The notes below the pieces were generated by a model. It had not been told where the DNA came from, made no database searches, and saw nothing but the letters and a program-made list of their open reading frames with translations. This document shows, piece after piece, positions 32,905 through 37,445 of a DNA stretch of 37,445 nucleotides. Where the stretch lies: positions 1 through 37,445 of the forward strand of contig CALZDP010000012.1 in NCBI GenBank assembly GCA_945638575.1, in the 5' to 3' direction. The translations under genes were made by a program, and so were the position numbers. Source of the DNA: an uncultured Clostridia bacterium (GTDB lineage Bacteria > Bacillota > Clostridia > Christensenellales > Borkfalkiaceae). Position 1 is the first letter of the stretch. Each line of letters starts with the position of its first letter.

Positions 32905-34767
32905 GTGTCCTATCTTGCTATTTACAGACGGTTCAGACCGACAGATTTTAATGACGTCGTCGGACAGGAACACGTTGTTACAACATTAATAAATCAAATT
33001 AAGACGGACAGGATTGGTCATGCGTATCTTTTTTGCGGTGCACGCGGTACCGGTAAAACCACCGTTGCAAGAATTTTTGCCCGCGCGATAAACTGTCTTA
33101 CGCCCGACAACGGTTCTCCTTGCGGAAAGTGCGAGGTCTGCGAAAAGTTGTCAAGCCAGTCTAACCTCGATATTTTGGAAATCGACGCCGCTTCCAACAA
33201 TAAAGTGGACAACGTGCAGGAAATCCGCGCGAACGTTCAGTATCCGCCGGTTGCCGGAAGGTTTAAAGTTTACATTATCGACGAAGTTCATATGCTTACG
33301 ACAGAGGCTTTCAACGCACTACTAAAAACCTTGGAAGAACCTCCTAAGCATGCGGTTTTTATTCTTGCCACCACCGAACCGCACAAACTTCCCGCGACCA
33401 TTTTGTCAAGGTGTATGCGTTTCGACTTTCATTTGGTTGCTGATAAGGTTATTGAAAATCTTATCGAAAAGATTTACGATGAAGTGGGAAAATCTTACGA
33501 AAAGGAAGCCACTGCGCTTATCGCGAGATCGGGCGAGGGTAGTATCAGGGACGCTTTGTCGCTTGCCGATTTGTGTATATCATATAGCGACGAAAAGTTG
33601 ACCTATAAGCAGGTTATCGACATATTAGGGGCTTCGGATACTACTAAAACGGCTGACTTATTAAGCGGAATTTTGGACTCTGACGTAGGAAGGGTTTTGA
33701 CGGTAATAGAAGAACTTACGGGGCTTGGCAAAAGCATAAGCGTTTTAACCAAAGATCTTCTTTCCATGATAAGGGACGTTTTGGTTATAAAAACCTGTAA
33801 AGGCGCAAAAGATATTTTGATGCTTCCCGACAGAGAGTACGAAAAACTTTTGCTGTTATCCGAAAAGACAGATAATCATAGATTTTTAAGGGTTTTGGAA
33901 ATTTTTACTTCCATTGAAACGGATTTAAGATACAGCACTCATCCCCGAATAGTTTTCGAGGCTGCAGCCGTAAAAGCGGCGCTTCCTTCGCAAGACTATA
34001 ATAACGACGCGCTTATTTCAAGAATCACCGCTTTGGAAAAGACTGTCGAAAATCTTGTTAAAAACGGCGTAACGGTTGCCGAAAAATCCGATTATGTCGA
34101 TAAAGCGCCGAAAGGCGAGGTTGAATACGATAGTGCGGCAGAATATAAAAAAGTCGAACAAAAGTCCGCCTATAAGCCCGTTAACAGCCAAATTGCAACC
34201 ACGCCAAAGTATGAAAGTTCACCCGAAGCGCCCGTTGATAAACCACGTTTAAGCGGTTTTGATTATGCTCCCGACGAACCTTTGCCGGAAGAAGAAAGTT
34301 ACATCCCCCCCGAAAACCAGTTGGGCTTTGACAGTATTGCGGATTTGTCGGCTTCGGTTAGTCAAGATAAATCGGACAGGCAAAAGGCGGAAATCGACAA
34401 CGCCGTAAAAGAAACTTCGAGTTTTCAAGTTTCGGGCGAAGTTATACGGGACAGAGTTTCCGACGCCAGACTTTGGGGTACGGTTATAAGAAAGTTGCGT
34501 GCGGATAAGCATATAATGCTCTGGATAGCCTGTCAAGAAGTAGACGCGCAGGTATCGGACGAAAAATTGATTATTACCGCCGAAGGTGAAAACGAGTATA
34601 ATTTGCTTGTAAAAAAGGAAAGTTTGGAAACTTTGCAGTCAATAGTTTCAAACTTTGCGCCTTATAAGGTAATCGTTCGTAAAACGGGCGGAGATGAAGA
34701 AAATTTTTCCGCCGAAGCCGAAAAGGTTAAGGAAATGTTCGGCGGAAACATCAAAATAGAAAAATAA
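32905..34767 (+). CDS. dnaX: DNA polymerase III subunit gamma/tau
   Basis: The 620-aa clamp-loader ATPase has an N-terminal AAA+ domain: Walker A GARGTGKTT (about 45-53), zinc motif C..CGKCEVC (about 64-80), Walker B IIDEVH (about 125) and sensor SRCMRFDF. The collar domain runs to about 365. A variable linker follows (about 375-500) and a C-terminal domain (from about RLWGTVIRKLRADK). The start is GTG five bases after the sigH stop. The linker contains KSAYKPVN (420-427), encoded by an interspersed repeat copy identical to the intergenic one at 29529. A second, weaker resemblance at 33593-33618 (KLTYKQVID) lies in a conserved part of the protein. Confidence 0.96.
   Translation: MSYLAIYRRFRPTDFNDVVGQEHVVTTLINQIKTDRIGHAYLFCGARGTGKTTVARIFARAINCLTPDNGSPCGKCEVCEKLSSQSNLDILEIDAASNNKVDNVQEIRANVQYPPVAGRFKVYIIDEVHMLTTEAFNALLKTLEEPPKHAVFILATTEPHKLPATILSRCMRFDFHLVADKVIENLIEKIYDEVGKSYEKEATALIARSGEGSIRDALSLADLCISYSDEKLTYKQVIDILGASDTTKTADLLSGILDSDVGRVLTVIEELTGLGKSISVLTKDLLSMIRDVLVIKTCKGAKDILMLPDREYEKLLLLSEKTDNHRFLRVLEIFTSIETDLRYSTHPRIVFEAAAVKAALPSQDYNNDALISRITALEKTVENLVKNGVTVAEKSDYVDKAPKGEVEYDSAAEYKKVEQKSAYKPVNSQIATTPKYESSPEAPVDKPRLSGFDYAPDEPLPEEESYIPPENQLGFDSIADLSASVSQDKSDRQKAEIDNAVKETSSFQVSGEVIRDRVSDARLWGTVIRKLRADKHIMLWIACQEVDAQVSDEKLIITAEGENEYNLLVKKESLETLQSIVSNFAPYKVIVRKTGGDEENFSAEAEKVKEMFGGNIKIEK
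33593..33618 (+). repeat. Repeat-like stretch in the conserved part of dnaX (tentative)
   Basis: AAAAGTTGACCTATA then AGCAGGTTATC differs from the tatD-stop copy at only four positions. It encodes KLTYKQVI, however, which fits the normal DnaX sequence here, so it may be coincidence. Confidence 0.3.
34160..34185 (+). repeat. Interspersed CTATAR repeat inside dnaX
   Basis: This stretch is identical over 26 bases to 29529-29554. It is in frame with dnaX (encoding K-S-A-Y-K-P-V-N) within the low-complexity linker, so it is tolerated. Confidence 0.85.
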
Positions 34768-34800
34768 TTTTAATACCCGAAACTACAGCAGGCGCTGGAT

Positions 34801-34840
34801 AAAAAGTCCGTCTTAAATAAAATGAATAGGTCGGACGATT
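34801..34840 (+). repeat. Possible split copy of the CTATAR repeat
   Basis: AAAAAGTCCGTCT, then 13 unrelated bases, then TAGGTCGGACGATT: both halves of the consensus are present but separated. It is immediately followed by an intact copy. Confidence 0.4.
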
Positions 34841-34845
34841 TATCA

Positions 34846-34871
34846 AAAAGTCTGTCTATAGGTCGGTTATT
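34846..34871 (+). repeat. Interspersed CTATAR repeat (dnaX-ybaB gap)
   Basis: The sequence is AAAAGTCTGTCTATA then GGTCGGTTATT, a nearly perfect consensus copy. Confidence 0.85.
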
Positions 34872-34907
34872 AAGCAAATATCATTAAAAACAAAAAAGGA
34901 GTGTATT

Positions 34908-35246
34908 ATGGGATATAAAGGATACGGCGGAGGATTCGGCGGTAACAATCAAATGCAACAACTTATGAAGCAGGCGCAGAAGATGCAAGAGGACATTCAA
35001 CGCGCACAGCAGGAACTTGAAGAAGCGGAACTTGTCGGAGAGTCCGCAAGCGGAGCGGTCAAAGTTACCGTAAGCGGAAAAAAGGTAGTTAAGGGAGTCA
35101 ATTTTGATTCTTCGGTCGTCGACCCCGATGATACCGAAATGCTTGAAGATCTTTTTATGGCTGCATATAATTCCGCTTGCGAAAAGGCAGACAAACTTTA
35201 CGAAGAAAAACTCGGCCCCTATAACAAGATGGGGGGAATGTTCTGA
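34908..35246 (+). CDS. ybaB: YbaB/EbfC-family nucleoid-associated protein
   Basis: The 112-aa DNA-binding protein typically forms homodimers coating DNA. An N-terminal Gly-rich patch (GYKGYGGGFGGNN) is followed by the long helix QLMKQAQKMQEDIQRAQQEL and the family core GVKVTVSGKK-like segment (SGAVKVTVSGKKVVKGVNFD) and PDDTEMLEDLFMAAYNSAC. AAGGAG precedes ATG. The standard dnaX-ybaB-recR order is kept, and its stop overlaps the recR start (TGATG). Confidence 0.95.
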   Translation: MGYKGYGGGFGGNNQMQQLMKQAQKMQEDIQRAQQELEEAELVGESASGAVKVTVSGKKVVKGVNFDSSVVDPDDTEMLEDLFMAAYNSACEKADKLYEEKLGPYNKMGGMF

Positions 35247-35839
35247 TGAAGGCTTTTATCGAGCCTATCGGTAGACTGATAAATCGACTTACAAAACTTC
35301 CGGGCGTCGGCGCAAAAACGGCGCAGCGTTACGCTTATAAAATTATCGATATGAGCGACGCGGAAGCAGAGGAACTTGCCGAAGCCATTTTGCGCGTTAA
35401 AAAAGAGGTCAAATACTGTAAAATTTGCGGTAATTTTTGCGAGGACGAGATTTGCGACGTTTGCAAAAACAGAAAATCCGATATCATTTGCGTGGTAAAG
35501 GAACCTAAAGACGTTGTCGCAATAGAAAAATCCGATAAGTTTAACGGCAGATACCATGTGCTTCACGGCACGATAAACCCCATGGAAGGCATAGGCCCCA
35601 ATGATATAAGAATAAAAGAACTGTTGGAAAGACTTTCTAAAGAGTCGGTTTCAGAAGTAATACTTGCCACAAACCCCGACGTCGAAGGGGAAGCCACGGC
35701 AATGTATATTGCAAAACTTATTAAACCGCTCGGCATAAAAGTAACGCGTTTGGCACACGGCATAGCGGTCGGTACCGACTTAGAGTACGCCGATTTAGGT
35801 TCGCTTTCACGCGCGATAATCGACAGGCGAGAAATATAA
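35246..35839 (+). CDS. recR: Recombination mediator RecR
   Basis: The 197-aa protein acts with RecO/RecF to load RecA at gaps and breaks. An N-terminal helix-hairpin-helix (LTKLPGVGAKTAQRYAY), a C4 zinc finger (C58, C61, C70, C73) and a Toprim domain (VVKEPKDVVAIEKSD, HVLHGTINPMEGIGP, LATNPDVEGEATAMYI) are all intact. It ends with the usual GTDLEYADLGSLSRAI. Overlap with ybaB implies translational coupling. Confidence 0.97.
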   Translation: MKAFIEPIGRLINRLTKLPGVGAKTAQRYAYKIIDMSDAEAEELAEAILRVKKEVKYCKICGNFCEDEICDVCKNRKSDIICVVKEPKDVVAIEKSDKFNGRYHVLHGTINPMEGIGPNDIRIKELLERLSKESVSEVILATNPDVEGEATAMYIAKLIKPLGIKVTRLAHGIAVGTDLEYADLGSLSRAIIDRREI

Positions 35840-35906
35840 AATCATTAGGCGAGAAATTTAAAACAGCACAAGCAAATTAAAAGGCCCTAAACTTTAAAAA
35901 AGTTTT

Positions 35907-35932
35907 ATAAGTCGGTCTATAGGTCGGTTATT
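35907..35932 (+). repeat. Interspersed CTATAR repeat (recR-malQ gap)
   Basis: The sequence is ATAAGTCGGTCTATA then GGTCGGTTATT. GTCGGT occurs on both sides of CTATAG, so this copy is a short direct repeat around a palindromic core. Confidence 0.8.
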
Positions 35933-36030
35933 TGATATTTTTAGGGTGTAAAAAGGTCGAATAACAAGGATAATTGAAAACAAAAAACTGAAATAAATAC
36001 ACCGATAAAAAGGTGCAAGGAGAATACAAG

Positions 36031-37445
36031 ATGAAAAAATGCGGTATATTGATGCCGGTGTTTGCACTGCCGTCTAAGTACGGAATAGGCTCTTTCGGCA
36101 AATGGGCGTACTCATTCGTAGACTTTTTAAAAAAGTCCGGTCACAGTTATTGGCAAATGCTTCCGCTTACCCAAACCGGATATGCGGATTCCCCGTACGC
36201 TTCCTGTTCGGATGCTTCCGGTAACCCTTACTTTATCGATCTCGAACTTTTAAGAGATCAAAGGCTTTTAACCTACCGTGAAGTTGAAACTGCTATCGAT
36301 AAAAACGATACCATAGATTACGGCAAACTTTACGTTGAGCGTTATAAACTTTTAAGAAAGGCTTTTGCGCGTTTCGACGTTGAAGACAAAAACTTCAAAA
36401 ACTTTTTGCAAAAGGGCGAATTTAACGACTACGCTTTGTTTATGGCAATAAAGCAACAGTACAACGACGTATGGATGAATTGGCCTTGCGAACTTAAAAC
36501 AAGAGATCCCGAAGCGCTTGCTGAATTTTCCGAAGAAAACCGTAGCGAAATACTTTTCTGGCAGTTTTTACAATACGAATTCAGAACTCAGTATTTTAAA
36601 CTGAAACAGTACGCAAATCAAAAGGGCATAAAGATTATCGGCGATTTACCGCTTTACGTTTCTTTGGATAGCGTTGACGTTTGGACTGCGCCCGAACAGT
36701 TTTTGCTTGATGCAACCTATCACCCGACCATAGTATCCGGTTGTCCCCCCGACTATTTCAGCAGGACCGGTCAACTTTGGGGCAATCCTATCTATAATTA
36801 CGACCATATGAAGCAGGAAGGTTTTCTGTTTTGGAAGAACCGCGTCGGTCGTGCAAGAAAATTTTACGATGTAATCCGTATCGACCATTTTAGGGGGCTT
36901 GATAGATTTTGGGCTATTCCTTACGGCGAAAGCACCGCCGAGCACGGTTGGTGGGTAAACGCCCCCGGACGTGAAATCATGGACGCTATCGGTACCGAGG
37001 ACCTTATCGCCGAAGATTTGGGAACAATCGACGACGGCGTAAGAAGTCTTATGGCGTACGCAGGCATAGGCGGAATGAAAGTTTTGCAGTTTGCCTTTGA
37101 CGGCGGAGACGACAACCCTTATCTACCGTGGAATATCCCCGAAAACAGCGTGGTTTATACCGCAACGCACGACAACGATACCACTTTGGGGCTTTTAAAA
37201 AGTTTGGATAAAAACACCATGGCGTCATGGAAGGTTATGATTCAAAAGTCTGTCGATTACCTTAAGATTTATAAACCCATGCGCAGTATTTATAACTTAG
37301 CGGAAGCAATTTTGGATACCGCTTACGGCAGTGCCGCAAAACTTTGCGTTGTTCCCATTCAAGATCTTTTGTATTTGGACGGAAAATACCGTATTAACAC
37401 CCCCGGCACAACCGGTTGCTGGAAGGTCCGTATTAAAGAAAGCGT
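36031..37445 (+). CDS. malQ: 4-alpha-glucanotransferase, GH77 (partial, runs off the window)
   Basis: About 471 residues are visible, of an expected roughly 500. The enzyme (amylomaltase) moves alpha-1,4-glucan segments between maltooligosaccharides in maltose and glycogen metabolism. Motifs are LPLTQTGYADSPYASCSD (substrate loop), the nucleophile in RIDHFRGLDRFW (about 285), the acid/base Glu in LIAEDLGTID (about 327) and the third acid in ATHDNDTTLG (about 380). AAGGAG lies seven bases before ATG 36031. The frame is open at the right edge, so the C-terminus and any downstream partner are not visible. Confidence 0.96.
   Translation, partial: MKKCGILMPVFALPSKYGIGSFGKWAYSFVDFLKKSGHSYWQMLPLTQTGYADSPYASCSDASGNPYFIDLELLRDQRLLTYREVETAIDKNDTIDYGKLYVERYKLLRKAFARFDVEDKNFKNFLQKGEFNDYALFMAIKQQYNDVWMNWPCELKTRDPEALAEFSEENRSEILFWQFLQYEFRTQYFKLKQYANQKGIKIIGDLPLYVSLDSVDVWTAPEQFLLDATYHPTIVSGCPPDYFSRTGQLWGNPIYNYDHMKQEGFLFWKNRVGRARKFYDVIRIDHFRGLDRFWAIPYGESTAEHGWWVNAPGREIMDAIGTEDLIAEDLGTIDDGVRSLMAYAGIGGMKVLQFAFDGGDDNPYLPWNIPENSVVYTATHDNDTTLGLLKSLDKNTMASWKVMIQKSVDYLKIYKPMRSIYNLAEAILDTAYGSAAKLCVVPIQDLLYLDGKYRINTPGTTGCWKVRIKES

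Noticed and set aside
34768..34907. Signal recognition particle RNA near dnaX, as in Bacillus
   Set aside because: No SRP Alu or S-domain sequence is visible; the gap is mainly repeat copies.
35258..35290. PIGRL in RecR as another repeat-derived peptide
   Set aside because: The segment is conserved in RecR generally and the DNA match to the repeat is weak.
12876..35932. CRISPR array
   Set aside because: The repeat copies are kilobases apart, in both orientations and partly in genes; no regularly spaced array or cas gene is present.

Overview
The window looks like a chromosomal segment of a Gram-positive, probably spore-forming member of the Clostridia (moderate to low GC). Evidence for this is the spmA/spmB pair, a SigH-type sigma factor, YesM/YesN-type signalling, Firmicutes gene orders (metG-tatD-rsmA, mrnC-rlmB-sigH, dnaX-ybaB-recR) and consensus sigma-A promoters with AGGAGG ribosome sites. 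The exact lineage cannot be fixed from sequence alone; a Christensenellales-like gut clostridium is a guess.

Layout. 1-199: C-terminal tail of a glycine-rich protein. 391-12713 (minus strand): a carbohydrate-oriented surface locus with an AraC-type response regulator, its sensor kinase, a second sensor that lacks a kinase, a large cell-surface protein with a threefold internal repeat, and two paralogous beta-helix lipoproteins that resemble GH28/GH49 glycoside hydrolases. No sugar transporter lies in the window. 12916-15483: a copper P-type ATPase with heavy-metal-binding domains at both ends. 15731-18537: purB and purA. 18632-19680: spmB/spmA. 19851-23513: metG, tatD, rsmA. 23578-24099: a YcxB-like membrane protein.

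24263-24350 is a tRNA-Ser(GGA) with its own promoter and terminator. It is followed by about 4 kb of accessory, partly decayed DNA: a zinc-ribbon membrane protein, a broken unknown gene, an XRE repressor with an operator-like palindrome, a divergent SLOG/DUF1273-like gene with a one-base frameshift, a VOC-domain gene and a nonsense-mutated, truncated LytTR regulator.

28276-37445 returns to core genes: a FucI/AraA-fold protein, a DEDD exonuclease, mrnC, rlmB, sigH, dnaX, ybaB, recR and a partial malQ that runs off the end.

The most unusual feature is a short interspersed repeat of about 25 bp. Its left part is AAAAGTCNGYCTATA and its right part RGYCSGTTAT, in either orientation. I find about ten good copies and several weaker ones from 12.9 to 35.9 kb. 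Most are between genes, where they form part of a terminator hairpin, the stop codon of tatD, or the ribosome site of the YcxB-like gene. Some lie inside reading frames: one in dnaX is identical over 26 nt to an intergenic copy 4.6 kb away, and others are in the exonuclease gene and probably copA. I found no clear copy in the first 12.8 kb or in the tRNA-linked accessory region. I do not recognise this family.
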